Origin: Ceratothoa steindachneri
Lineage: Eukaryota > Arthropoda > Malacostraca > Isopoda > Cymothoidae
Direction of reading: 5' to 3'
DNA length: 64,000 nt
NCBI GenBank assembly: GCA_963969495.1
Contig: OZ018329.1
Coordinates: 66,161,243 to 66,225,242 of the forward strand
Positions 11,384 to 21,554 of this stretch are shown here, in pieces; positions within the stretch are counted from its first letter, which is position 1, and the number at the start of each line of letters is the position of its first letter. The notes beneath the pieces are model-generated. The model was not told where the DNA came from, did not search any database, and saw only the letters and a program-made list of their open reading frames with translations. A program made the translations under genes and the position numbers.

Positions 11384-11672
11384 CCGCAGGAAAGAGGAAA
11401 CGGAATCATTTTTATTCGGAAATAGTTATTTCTTAGTTCGTTAAAACTGAGCTAGGGTAGGATTTGAACCATGCAAATTAAGGCAGAGAGCAAACACTTT
11501 GATCTCAATTAAGCCGCGTACCCGAGTGGTCTAAGGGGCGGTTTAATTTAGATCAAAGCGGTTGCTCTCTGCCTCAATGTGCACGGTTCGAATTCCATCT
11601 CAGCTCGGATTTTTTCGAACTAAGACATAACTATTTCCGGAGAAAAATGATTTCATTTTCTCTTTCCTGCGT
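11384..11672. mobile_element. Palindromic tRNA-like (Leu/Ser-type) SINE module
   Basis: Two arms of about 125 bp (11384-11510 and 11549-11672) are imperfect inverted repeats, roughly 85% alike by eye. Both contain the AACTAAG...ATAACTATTTCCG block and the TTGCTCTCTGCC block. They flank a short centre (about 11513-11541) reading CCCGAGTGGTCTAAGG, like the A box and D arm of a type II tRNA-Leu/Ser. Each arm carries a B box facing outward: GGTTCGAATTCC at 11585-11596 (+) and GGTTCAAATCC on the minus strand at about 11460-11470. The unit resembles two tRNA-derived promoters sharing a central A-box region head to head. A functional tRNA is unlikely because I cannot pair an acceptor stem. Confidence 0.6.
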
Positions 11673-11679
11673 TTAAGTT

Positions 11680-11681
<2 letters not shown>

Positions 11682-11748
<67 letters not shown>
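11682..11748. repeat. (TA)n microsatellite
   Basis: About 33 TA units, starting about 10 bp from the right arm of the tRNA-like palindrome. Confidence 0.97.
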
Positions 11749-11750
<2 letters not shown>

Positions 11751-11799
11751 TTCAGTAAAGCCAAATGTCGCACCTCGCAAATGATGAAAAATCAGCCTC

Positions 11800-11875
11800 C
11801 ACCGGTATTCGAACTCGCGTGAGTTACGATAGACTAAAAGGAAACGCAACCTTAACTCCCTTAAGAATATGTCAA
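11800..11875 (-). mobile_element. tRNA-Ser-like SINE head fragment
   Basis: On the minus strand GGGAGTTAAGGTTGCG resembles an A-box/D-arm. It is followed after a long variable segment by GAGTTCGAATACCGG, a B-box/T-arm. The spacing suits a type II tRNA. No full cloverleaf is evident, so I read it as a SINE remnant. Confidence 0.45.
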
Positions 11876-11969
11876 ATGAATGGCCAGAGCTAGTTCCCCG
11901 TACACAGCCGGGTAATGGGTAAAATTTTAATTCGAAAGTATCCAGTGAAACTTTGAGGCCCGCGTATGA

Positions 11970-12045
11970 AAAACCCAGATTTGAATCAGCTACCTCACAC
12001 GAGGCTTAGACGGGAAGGGTCGGTAAATAACCGTTAGCCTAAATT
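11970..12045 (-). mobile_element. tRNA-derived SINE head, minus-strand copy
   Basis: The minus strand has TAGGCTAACGG (A box, about 12031-12041) and, about 56 bp on, GCTGATTCAAATCTGGG (B box, 11973-11989). The block around the B box (GTGAGGT-GCTG-TT-AATCTGGG) matches the plus-strand SINE head at 12097-12165. The two are probably copies of one family in inverted arrangement. Confidence 0.5.
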
Positions 12046-12096
12046 TATTGGCTTTGCTCGAAGCTCTTAAAAGTGGTGAGGTCACGTTTCTTTTGA

Positions 12097-12250
12097 GTCC
12101 ATCGTGGCTTAGTGGTTAACGCCCGCGCCTGGCACGCGTGAGGTCGCTGGTTTGAATCTGGGTGAATCAGTTTGTAGAACACACACCAAAAGAGCACCGT
12201 TATGGCTGCCCTTGAGAGGGGTCATGTGTTGGAGGGGTTAAATGGCCCCT
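12097..12250 (+). mobile_element. tRNA-Ala-like SINE
   Basis: Pol III promoter boxes are clear: TGGCTTAGTGG (A box, 12105-12115) and GGTTTGAATCT (B box, 12149-12159), 44 bp apart as in a normal tRNA. The anticodon arm pairs perfectly (CGCGC with GCGTG) around the loop CTGGCAC, giving a GGC (Ala) anticodon. The T stem pairs at four of five positions. The 5' GTCCATC has no matching acceptor strand, so this is better read as a tRNA-derived SINE head with a non-tRNA body running to about 12250 than as a working tRNA gene. Confidence 0.6.
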
Positions 12251-13860
12251 TATCCATGTTTTTTTCGCGTAACCTGCAAATGGTTATCGAATATAAAATA
12301 GGCCAAACATGCCCCACCTGAAATTTGAAGGATTGCGTGCCCTCCCTTCCTCAATATGACAGAGAATCTGCGCTATATATCTTCCACCATTTTTCAAAAA
12401 ATACAATACTGATTTTATCGTCAATAAGGGAGCCTTTGGAGTTACCCTTAATTCATTCTCCTGATACCTCAACCCCAAACCCCTACTACAGTGGCACACC
12501 TCTCATACCCAACCTCATTTATTCTTGCCTTCATAAAGCCTCAAAATCATCTAGTCCATTGGTTCTTAGCCTTTTTACTACCATTTTCCCTCTAGGAATT
12601 GGTCCTTCTCCCCCCTTGCATCAAATTAATGTTCTACCCAAGATTTAAAAAGAAATAATAAAAAGTGATTTTAATCTCTTTATTGAGTATGAATTAGTGA
12701 GATATTTGATATTACTAGATCTTGATGCGTTGTTGAATGCCAAAGAGTGGAGCTGAATGGCAGAGAGCGCACATCGTAAGTCCCCTTCAACATTAAACCC
12801 TTTTTTATACCTGGTCTTGACAGTAACGATCGTGGGAAATACATCTTCAAAAAGATACTGCATCGAAATATAAACTCGGAAGAAGCTGATATGATATCAG
12901 AGGGCAAACAGGAAAGTACTTGGCTCAGAAAGTCTCAAAATCCAGGAGTAGAAACACCTCTTTGTACTTAATCCGAAACTTCAACTACTTTACATTGGGA
13001 TGGGTTTCTGATGCATTTTCAGGCTTTATGCTTCTCATCTATATTTAGGATATATCTAATTAATTATGTTTTCTAGTTTGCTAGATGAATGATTAGTAGT
13101 TTCTTAACTTCAAAACTAAGTTTACCTAGAATGAGAGTAGAATCCGAGTTAGTAAATCAGGGTCTATTTCTCTGCTGAATTTGATATTTCCTGAGGTCGA
13201 GTTTAGAAAAAAAAGTTCAAATTATGATGATGTTAATAGATTCCCTTCTTGTTTAAGGTTGTGAACCTTTAACGATTCGAGAATTTCTACAAGATAAGCT
13301 AGAAACAGCTGAAACCTTCAGACTGGAACTTGTCTTAGAGATCTGCTTTTTGCTGCAAATCTAGGAATTTTGCTCCATCTTCTCGCATTCATAACGCCAT
13401 CTAAACCCGTTCCCCTTTTATAGCCATCATACGTTTGCATGTAAAATAAAGGATTCATGTTCAGATTTCTTATTCATACAAAACCTTTGAAGATACAACT
13501 GTTTAAGGCTCCTGCTTTGATAAAGCTGACTACCTTGATAGCCACGTTCAGGAGATGCTTCATTTCAGCAGGTAAAGTTCTAGACGCTAAGTCTTCACAA
13601 TGAAGTATGTAATGTGCACCTATAACAGATTGATTTTTTTTATTTGACCCTTATAATAAATTCAGACTGCAGAGGAGATTCATCAGTGCATACCCCTGCT
13701 AACCAGTTCTAAGGCAGTTAGTTTTCCTGAATGGAATTTGATACATCATGAAAAATAGCTTTTGTTGTTGTACAACTTTCCATGAACATGATTAGTAAGA
13801 GTGTAGCTTTCATATGGGTAAAAGGATACTCGGTTTCTTCTGAGAATACGAGTTCAAATT
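12250..13860. other. Unassigned intergenic DNA
   Basis: An open frame at 12325-12648 has no recognisable motif. GGTTCTTAGCC near 12560 resembles some hAT element ends but no partner end was found. Confidence 0.35.
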
Positions 13861-13935
13861 GAAAGTTTGTACACCCGACTCGTGGAGCTTCGCAGAAGCA
13901 GGAGCGTGAAGATTGTAAATTTAAATAACTACCCG

Positions 13936-14470
13936 AAGAACCTCGTTTACAAAGCGAAACGGCAGTATGACGAGGCCGAGAATAAAGAAAAGGTGCCTAC
14001 AGTCATGCACAGCAAACTTCCCGCTCTTTGATGGGTCTCGGCGTGGTCAGCAGCAAGGGACATGTTATGTCTCCTTACATCTTTCCTCAGGGCCTCAAGT
14101 TCAATGCTGGATACTATAGTCAAGCTTTGGATGGACTAAGTAGCCGCGTGAAGGCAGTACCATTTTATGTGGGACTCTGCTCATGCACAGAAAGCAAGGA
14201 AGACGTTGGCGTGGTTGTTCGACAATGTCACACATAATTAGTCCCCTCACCTATGACTACCAAGTTCCGCCATCTGAAACCCGCTAGATTATTTCGTATG
14301 GGCCGTTATTGAAAAAGACTTCAACAAAGCTGTTTACAACACTTTAGAATTTCTGAGAGCTGCCATTGTAGAGGTAATGTCAGTTATTGATCAAAGCTCC
14401 CTAACCAGGGCATGCAACCAGTTTAAGTGGTGCCTGGAGAAGGGATGACATATTGTGGACAGTTTGAATG
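13936..14470 (+). pseudogene. Mariner-type transposase fragment (copy A)
   Basis: The plus strand reads EKVPTVMHSKLPAL, then MGLGVVSSKGHVM and FPQGLKFNAGYY (ORF 14028-14237). After frameshifts it continues LDYFVWAVIEKDFN (from about 14284) and SLTRACNQFKWCLEKG. These are ordered blocks of the Tc1/mariner-superfamily transposases whose catalytic region carries DEKN. The N-terminal helix-turn-helix and first catalytic Asp are absent, and part of the middle is lost between the two halves. Related copies are at 43.84-44.69 kb and 44.81-45.58 kb. Confidence 0.7.
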
Positions 14471-14484
14471 ATTTCGGTTTTATG

Positions 14485-14655
14485 AGATTGGCTAGAAAGC
14501 CCTGACTCACTTAAGAAACGGGAATAAAACAACAAAATTTTATGGAGCAACACCAACATTTATTCAGAATAAAGTCCATCATTCTCTCCTATCTTCTTCC
14601 AGCGATCAGCCAGCGTCCGAATCTGTCTCAAGATACCAGTCAGCTTTGAATAAAA
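14485..14655 (-). mobile_element. Mariner 3'-end fragment related to the 5359-5584 element
   Basis: The minus strand reads SKLTGILRQIRTLADRWKK-like transposase C-terminal sequence, then a stop and an end ending in TCTAGCCAATCT. The DNA aligns over about 165 bp with 5400-5584. Only one end is present. It directly abuts the oppositely oriented transposase fragment A. Confidence 0.65.
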
Positions 14656-14659
14656 AAAA

Positions 14660-15655
14660 CTGTATATGTGTGGTTGATCATAACATAATTCGTTATGTTA
14701 AAATCATATAGAAATAAAACGTAAAAGTCAGTGTTTCTAACTTCAGAAACTACTATTTTGATAAATATCGTTCTAAATTTAAAAACAATAGAACTGATTA
14801 GATGCAATAATTCTTAACGATGATATAAATTCATGAGCATTATTTTATAAGAATGAAAATGAGTACGTCACGAAGTGTACAAGCCATCCATAGCTTAATG
14901 ACGTCATAATGCACTTGATTCGTGTTAAGAATAGATTTTATTAAATTGCCAAACACGATTCGCGAGGGATGAAAGCAGAATAAATTATATTTAGTAGTTC
15001 AACTGAACTACCTTATACTTTATTTCCGCCAAATAAAATATTTCTAATTTTTATTTGTAAAATGCAGATTCAAAATTTTCCAGCAATTACGGAAACAAAT
15101 ATCGAACTTGTAGTTTCACAATTTTGCCACGAATCGTTCCAAATTGATATTCCGAAATAAATATTGCCTTTAATACTCTATTATTATTCATTTTCCTAAA
15201 TTTTCGCACAGTGATAATTAAAACATTAACCTGCTTCAAAGTAATATCAAGTTATTTATTTATTAAAAGTGATGCAATTTAGTTTTTAGCTGTTTTTCTG
15301 CAACATTTCGACTTAGAATCATCAGTGTAAAATAAAAATGCATTAAAACATTAAAAGTTTTTTTTAACTCCTAATAATTGGACCTATGTTTGGAAACGAA
15401 TACAATGAATTAAGTTACAGTAGGCTAAACGTTAATTCAATGTTAGAAACATGCCACAATGGTAAGAGTGACAAGGATATAATTGGTTGACATTTATAGG
15501 TATATGTTTTAAATTAAAGTCTAAACTAATATACAATATCAGTACAGTCGTAGATAATGGTTGTGGAAAGAAATAGGCCTGTAGCCATGATCATTATAAC
15601 ATAAGGAAATTTATTTCGACCTAACCTACTGTAATTTAAATACTATAATATTATA
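14660..15655. other. Unassigned AT-rich DNA
   Basis: No coding or repeat structure was recognised. Confidence 0.4.
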
Positions 15656-15753
15656 CCAATTGCTTAATTTGATAACATCAAAAGTTCCTGGAAAACAAAT
15701 TTTATAAAATTTGTTGTTCAGGAGTTTTTGATGTTATCAAATTAAGCAATTGG
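15656..15753. repeat. Near-perfect 98-nt hairpin
   Basis: Two 49-nt arms meet with essentially no loop (centre at TTTTATAAAA). The arms begin CCAATTGCTTAATTTG and end with its reverse complement, with about four mismatches per arm pair. It may be a tiny foldback MITE. It is longer and better paired than a typical animal pre-miRNA. Confidence 0.85.
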
Positions 15754-15754
15754 A

Positions 15755-16708
15755 ATTTTCGACAAAATTCTTTTTTCTTCCCTCAGGAAATGGTACAAAC
15801 TAGATTTTACCTCTTAATTGATGCAACAATAATAATTAATAATTAATCAAATAAAACATTAATATAACGTTGGTTCAGCTTTTTATTTCACCCTGTGTAA
15901 CCAAATAATCTTACATTATCCCAAAGTAATAAAGGTATGTACGCGCATGTATTTGTGAAGGACAATTTGTTTCGAAACTGACTTATCTGATAACCTTCGT
16001 GGTAGCTGTGATGTCACACTCATTCGTGAGTTATTTACACGCGCTCTTAAATTGGGCTTATATTTATCTATTTAATAATTTTTAAGAGATAATAAATCTC
16101 ATTTCGTAAACTGTATAATTGTAGTTTTTATAAGTTAGGTTTGGTTAGGTTAGGTTAAGTTACGCGTTATTTTTCGATAATTCATCTCTAACATATAAGC
16201 TAGCGTAAATAACTCAACCTTATGTAGGATAAACCTCCATAAAAGTTGTTTTATACTACCGTGTGAGAAATAAATAAAATTAAAAACTAACAAAGTGCGT
16301 ATAATTGCCTGCAGGATGAATATCCAACCCTAACGCATTTGCTCAACTTTGTGCACTTATTGATTTTACTGATATGATATAAATGAATATCCCTGGAGCT
16401 AAAAACTAATATTAGGATATAGAGAAGTTGTTTGAGTTAGAAGGGTTATAAAATATACTAGAGGTTGCAACTCTAAAATAAAGACAAAAGTGTAGCTAGG
16501 TTGATTTAAGAAAATATATGTTCACAAATACTGCGATCCATTTCTGGAATTAATATTTGCACAAGTACAAAGGAAATGATAGATTGAGGTGTGAAAATTA
16601 AAAGTTGGCATTCACCTTGCAGGTCCAAATTTGTCCTTCTTTTGATTTTGAAATTTCCTAGGCATAGTTTGGGGAAAATAACTATTGAGCTATTAATTAC
16701 CTTTAATG

Positions 16709-16710
<2 letters not shown>
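15755..16710. other. Unassigned AT-rich DNA
   Basis: A short GGTTAGGTTAGGTTA run occurs near 16142-16156, only two to three TTAGG-like units. Nothing else was recognised. Confidence 0.4.

Positions 16711-16786
<76 letters not shown>
16711..16786. repeat. (TA)n microsatellite
   Basis: About 38 uninterrupted TA units. Confidence 0.97.
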
Positions 16787-16788
<2 letters not shown>

Positions 16789-17199
16789 AGGTTCTATTGA
16801 AGTTCACAGCTGTGGCAGCGTTATTAATTTTAGCCTTTTTATTCTTAATATTTCTTACAAGTTTTTTAACAGGGTCTTCGTGGCGAGAAAAACATCCGCA
16901 AACGACATTTTTTTATTCCTAGACGTCTCTCAACCATGTTAGGTCATCTTCAGGGAATGAACAGAAATGGAATTATTCATTTTTTTTAATTTGTGTATAA
17001 AAAGGACAGAGAGGGATCACTGTGTGGTACAGGCGAACAGGGAGTGGTAAAAGAAAAGGTTGCGGAAATAACTTGAGAGGGTAGAGGAAGAGTTAATAGG
17101 TGGGTGGCTGGACACCGATGCGTGGTGTGGTTAGGTTGGTCCCGAGGTGTTCGTCACTGGACGACGGTTGGAGGTTGGTCAGGAAGGAGAGCGTGTCTG

Positions 17200-19990
17200 C
17201 TTAGTCGGAAACGCGTTATTCATGATGCCTTTAATTTATGAGAAGAACGGTATGGGTTGGGGGTGGTCATGGGCCACGGGGTATCGCGATGCCATCGCAT
17301 ACCGTCTTACGTGTAGTGCGGTGTATAATGGGTCTCTGGTGAGTTTCCCGAGTTGTTTTGTGAGTCTAGTGTAAGCAAATGTGTTGAGGGGTGCTAATTT
17401 GTTGTTGTCGTATAGTGTGGCCATACTCGTGTACAGATGAGAGCAGCAAGCGAGCTTAGAGCAGAGTTCTGAATCCGCTGGGCCTTCTGCTGCCACGTGT
17501 CACTCGCGGCTACGAGTGACAGTGAGGCGTACGTGAGAATAGGTCGTACAAGTGTTTTGTATAGTTGTAACTGTAGTTTTTTGCCCGCAGGGGAGAACCT
17601 GCGCAGCGGTGTTTGTAAGTGAGTCTCTTGGTTGTGTTATGTTCTGGTGTATATTAAACCTGAGGGTATTGTTAAAAGTTTCCCCAAGGATTTTTGTATG
17701 TTGTGTGTATTCGAGCCTTGTTGGGTTTAGATAGTTCATGTCTGGTGTGTGTGAAAAGATTTGTATGTTGTGCATGAAGGGATATCTTGCGGCGTAGGGT
17801 GTCATCTGTGTCTTCTGAGGATTCGTGGCAATCAGTCATTTATCCTCGTAATCTGTCTTAGCGTCTACTATTCTTTGTGCGTAGAGCGGGATTTCTTCTG
17901 GTCCACGGCCGCTGACGAGAATGGTCTCGTCATCGGCGTAGGACACTTGGAAGGGGGGCAGCAGTTTTTGGGTGGGCCTAGGTTGTCGTTTGTGTACATG
18001 ATGTGTAGTGTGGGGGCCAGTACGCCTCCTTGGGGAAGGTTAAAGCGTGGTGTGAAGGGTTGTGAGAGGGTATTGTTGTATTCTATGTGGTATCTCCGTT
18101 CAGTGAGGTAGTGCGAGAGGAGCCTTCTGGTGCAGAGAGGTAACTCCGTATTGTTGGCAAGTTTCCAACAGAGTCCCTCGTGCCACACTTTATTAAAGGC
18201 CTTCTCCACATCCTTGTTGATGGAGAGTGTCTTTTGATGTACCTGGTGTTTTTTCCCTATTCTGTCATGAACGATGGTCACTGCCGCCTGAGTGGACCGG
18301 CCTTTCCTGAACCCATATTGGTGGTGGGAGAATAAGTCCCTCTCTTTCAGGTATTCCTGTAGGCGGCAGTTGATCATGCGTTCGAGTATTTTGCCTAGGT
18401 ACTCTAATAGAGCAATAGGCCTGTAATTGTTTGGGTGTCTGGGGTCTTTGTTCGTTTTGTGTAGAAGTATGTTGTGAGGCGTTGAATAATTGTGTAAGTG
18501 TGGGGTATATGTTTATAGGGAGGTTGTGTATTAGTGTGGCTGGTAGCCCGCAGGGGCTAGGGGCACGTTTTGATTTTGTTTTAAAGTAGTGTTTTGTTTC
18601 CTCAACAGTTATGGAAGGGGTCAGTGTGGATGTGTATTTAAGCAGCTCCATTCGTATCAGGGGGGCGGGCCTTAGCTCGTAAGCGTGGGCCCTACACCAC
18701 TCCTGGACTTCCTGGAAGTGCTCCCGCGCGTGTTGTTTAGGTGGATTGTGTGTATGTACTGTGTCCCAGTGGGACCTAAATACGTCGAGGATAACAGTAG
18801 TATCTGTGAGTATTTGGTTGTTTACTTGGAGGGTGATGGGTTTGGGTGGGTCAGTACCTATTAACCTTTTTACGTGCCGCCAGAAGAAGGAGGGGTTAGT
18901 TCAGCGGGTGTCGTCCGCGATGCGGACGGCCTGACGCCACTGCCGGTTCTTATCTAGCTGCACGCACTTTAGGATGCGAGCACCTAAGTAATTGATGTTG
19001 TGCTGCCATAGGCCTCTAGTGTAGTGATTATTGTACTGTGTGATCCGTCTCTGAGTGTGGATGGAAAATGTGAAATTTTTTATGCAAGTGTTGGTTTTAT
19101 ATGGTGAGTGTAGGTCGCGTGCTGTAGTTATAGTGTTTATGATGAGCACCAGTGGTCATCTAACATGTCTGGATTAGTGTGGTCCAGATCGAGATTTTAT
19201 GGCGTGTTATCTGTTATGTGTCTCTTGAACTCTTCTCAGTTCGTGTTTTTGTAGTTGAAGATAGGTGGTGTGGGTATGAGTATGAGATATGTGAATATGA
19301 TATGGCATATCGGTCTGTGGTCAAAAACTACGTGAGAACCCGGTGAGATGTGCGTGTAGAAGCGTGTAGCGTGGTCGTTGCGGAAGACCACGTCTACGAG
19401 TACCGAAGAGTGTGGGGAAGACCGGGCCATGTGCCTGCAGCGATATCGCCGCAAGGCACCAGCCAGGTACCTTCCTGCACAATTCGTAGTGTTTGAAACG
19501 AGTGTTGGGTGATAGGCGTTGAGGTCCTCCGCAAAGAAGATAAGAAGGTTGTGGTTTGATAGAGCCCGGAGTGGGACTTCTATGTTTAATTGTAGGTGTG
19601 GTGGTCTGTAGAGTGTGGCCACTAGGATGGAGCCGGAACTTGTCTGTCTGTACCTTGCAGGCTAGAAAAGTGCCAACTTGTGTTTGGATGAGGAAGTGGT
19701 GTATAGAGCGGTTTACTAGGATCGTTGATCCTAGCTGTGGCACCTGGGGAGATAGGGACGAGTGGTAACCTGCAATGTGGAGTCTTTTGTTAGGAGAATG
19801 TAGGCTGGTTGAGTTCAAGAGCATTATTTCAGGTCTTTGTGTGTTTAGGGCCCTGTTGGCAACAGTATGACGAATACCGTACCAACTGCGTAAGTTTAAT
19901 TATGTCACATTGAGGCAACCTATTGTCGTGGGTGGAGTACGCGTGAGGCTGATTTAACCGGAACCGTTCCCCTCACCTTCGTTTTTGCCC
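17200..19990 (-). pseudogene. LINE-B ORF2: endonuclease/reverse transcriptase
   Basis: A second non-LTR lineage. From the 5' side on the minus strand, the endonuclease shows SILVATLYRPPH and EDLNAYHP (DLNA at 19515-19526), then HSSVLVDVVFRNDH and HVVFDHRPI. A linker frame lies at 18901-19149. The RT runs from TVEETKHYFKTKSKRAPS (near 18600) through YLGKILERMINCRLQEYL, QYGFRKGRSTQAAV and DVEKAFNKVWHEGL to LPQGGVLAPTLHIMY and an intact YADD at 17929-17940. The C-terminal part continues to about 17236. At least four frame changes break the ORF, so it is not functional, although residues are better preserved than in LINE-A copies 1 and 3. ORF1 lies just upstream at 20.05-21.54 kb. Confidence 0.85.
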
Positions 19991-20049
19991 AGGAGGCGTG
20001 AGGGGCCAGTACCTTTACGCGTGCCAGCTGTGGTCTGGAGAGGCTGTCA

Positions 20050-21540
20050 ATGGTGTTATTGAGTTGGCAAGCCGTGGTTGAGGTTAGAGTGTGTTCTGTG
20101 GAGGGAGGTTTAGAGATAGCCGTCGTGGAAGCAGGGTTGGAAAGAGTAGAGTCTAGGAGGGGGAGTTAGGAGCAGAGGTGGGGGGAGTAAAGCTAGGAGA
20201 TGAGGGGTTAGAGATAGTAGATTATGAGAGGGGGGGGTGTTCTAAAAGAGAGGATGTTGGGATGAAGAAGGATGAGTGGAATTGGAGGAGAAGGAACATC
20301 AGGAGGTGGAGGGAGTAAAGCTAGGAGATGAGGGGTTAGAGATAGTAGATTATGAGAGGGGGGTGTTCTGAAAGAGAGGAGGTTGGGATGAAGAAGGATG
20401 GGTGGAATTGGAAGAGAAGGAACATCAGGAGGGGGGGGGGTGGCTATACGCGTGGTTGTGTGTGGGGGTGGGTTTTCGTGGTAGGTTTTTTGTTTGATAT
20501 GGGGTGCTGTGGAGGGTGTGGTGGGCTTGGGGTAGGTTGTGGTGTCAGTGGAAGTGGGGTTGGAGGCTGTGGGAGGGGCCCTGGGGACGGTGGGAGGAGG
20601 GTGTTAATAGGAGGGGGAGTGGAGGTTGCCTAAGAGGGAGTGCTAGAGGTAGGAGTGAGTTTAGGTAAAGAGGTGGAAGGAGAGGAAGCTGTGGAGGGAG
20701 CAGAAGAGGCAGTTGAGTAAGAGATGGGAGCAGTGGGCAGAGGGGTAAGTAAGGAAGGGGCAGTGGCGAGAGGTGCAAGGACAGAAGGGCAGGAGGAGGC
20801 GGGAGCGTGGTGAGGGTGGGGGGCAGGGGGTCCAGGGGAAGAAGTGTACGTGCCCGCCGGGAGTGGGAGGAGTGTGGGTCTCCTGTTTGTGTGCTCGTCT
20901 ATTAGAGCGAACACCTTATCGAGGAAGGTGACCTGCTCTAGACTGTGCGAGGGGAACAGAGCGTTAAGTCTGTTTGCGTTACGTGAGGGGTCACCCCTCG
21001 ACATGTCCTTTGCCACCGTTGAGAGCAAAGCGGCCAGGTGTAGCTTTGGGTGTTTGGTCTCGCTAGGTGTGCGATGTGGAGTAGCGGTTGTGTTGGTAGT
21101 AGTGTGCGTCTCTGGGTGCTAGGTGCTAGGGTGTCGGATTTTGTGGGTGAGGTTGGGTTGCTGCTGGGGTTGGTGTGTCTGGTATTGGACAGGGAGAAGT
21201 GCGGACACCGTTGTGCTGGCAGCGGCGGCGAATGTTCTTGTGAGGGAAGGGGGAGGGGGGCTGGGGGCGGAGTGTGTGGTTGTGTAGAGGAATTGAGGAC
21301 GTCGTATAGCCGCTACGGCGTCATAGCGGCCTTACTTAAGTAAGGGCATTTTGGGTTGACGGCGAAATGGTCACCGCCACAATTGGAGCAGAGAGGTGTG
21401 GTGGCTGTGCAGGTGGTGAAGTGGTGGCCCGCAACACTACACTTGGAACATACCAGGTCTGCTTGGCAGTTTTGTGCTGTGTGTCTGGTTTTGTAACCAT
21501 CGAATTGATAACCAATACCATTTAACATACTGAATGCTCC
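20050..21540 (-). pseudogene. LINE-B ORF1: gag-like protein with zinc knuckles
   Basis: The minus strand encodes two consecutive zinc knuckles: CSKCSVAGHHFTTC (CX2CX4HX4C, about 21409-21450) and CSNCGGDHFAVNPKC (CX2CX3HX6C, about 21350-21395). They are preceded by a short stretch with YQFDGYKTRH. A long Pro/Ser/Thr/Ala-rich frame follows (20630-21028). Zinc knuckles in ORF1 are typical of Jockey- and I-like LINEs and act in nucleic-acid binding of the RNP. The 5' part is cut off at about 21540, where a Penelope-like element begins on the other strand. A 128-bp tandem duplication (20186-20441) lies in its 3' part. Confidence 0.7.
20186..20441. repeat. 128-bp tandem duplication in LINE-B ORF1
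   Basis: The AGTAAAGCTAGGAGATGAGG unit start recurs at 20186 and 20314. The two 128-bp copies are nearly identical. Since 128 is not a multiple of three, the duplication shifts the reading frame. Confidence 0.9.
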
Positions 21541-21554
21541 ACACCCCTCACCAT

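Noticed and set aside
12097..12170. Functional tRNA-Ala gene
   Set aside because: Promoter boxes and anticodon arm look right, but no acceptor stem pairs and the T stem is imperfect. A related inverted copy nearby supports a SINE.
12560..12620. hAT-type MITE end (GGTTCTTAGCC)
   Set aside because: A single short resemblance without a matching inverted end or 8-bp duplication.
16133..16160. Arthropod-type TTAGG telomeric repeat
   Set aside because: Only two to three imperfect units; too short to be telomeric sequence.
16706..16942. IYIYIY-type ORFs spanning (TA)n arrays (also near 3525 and 43412)
   Set aside because: Microsatellite translation; the repeat simply lacks stop codons in that frame.
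20352..20633. Gly-rich plus-strand ORF
   Set aside because: Antisense of the Pro/Ser-rich LINE-B ORF1 region.
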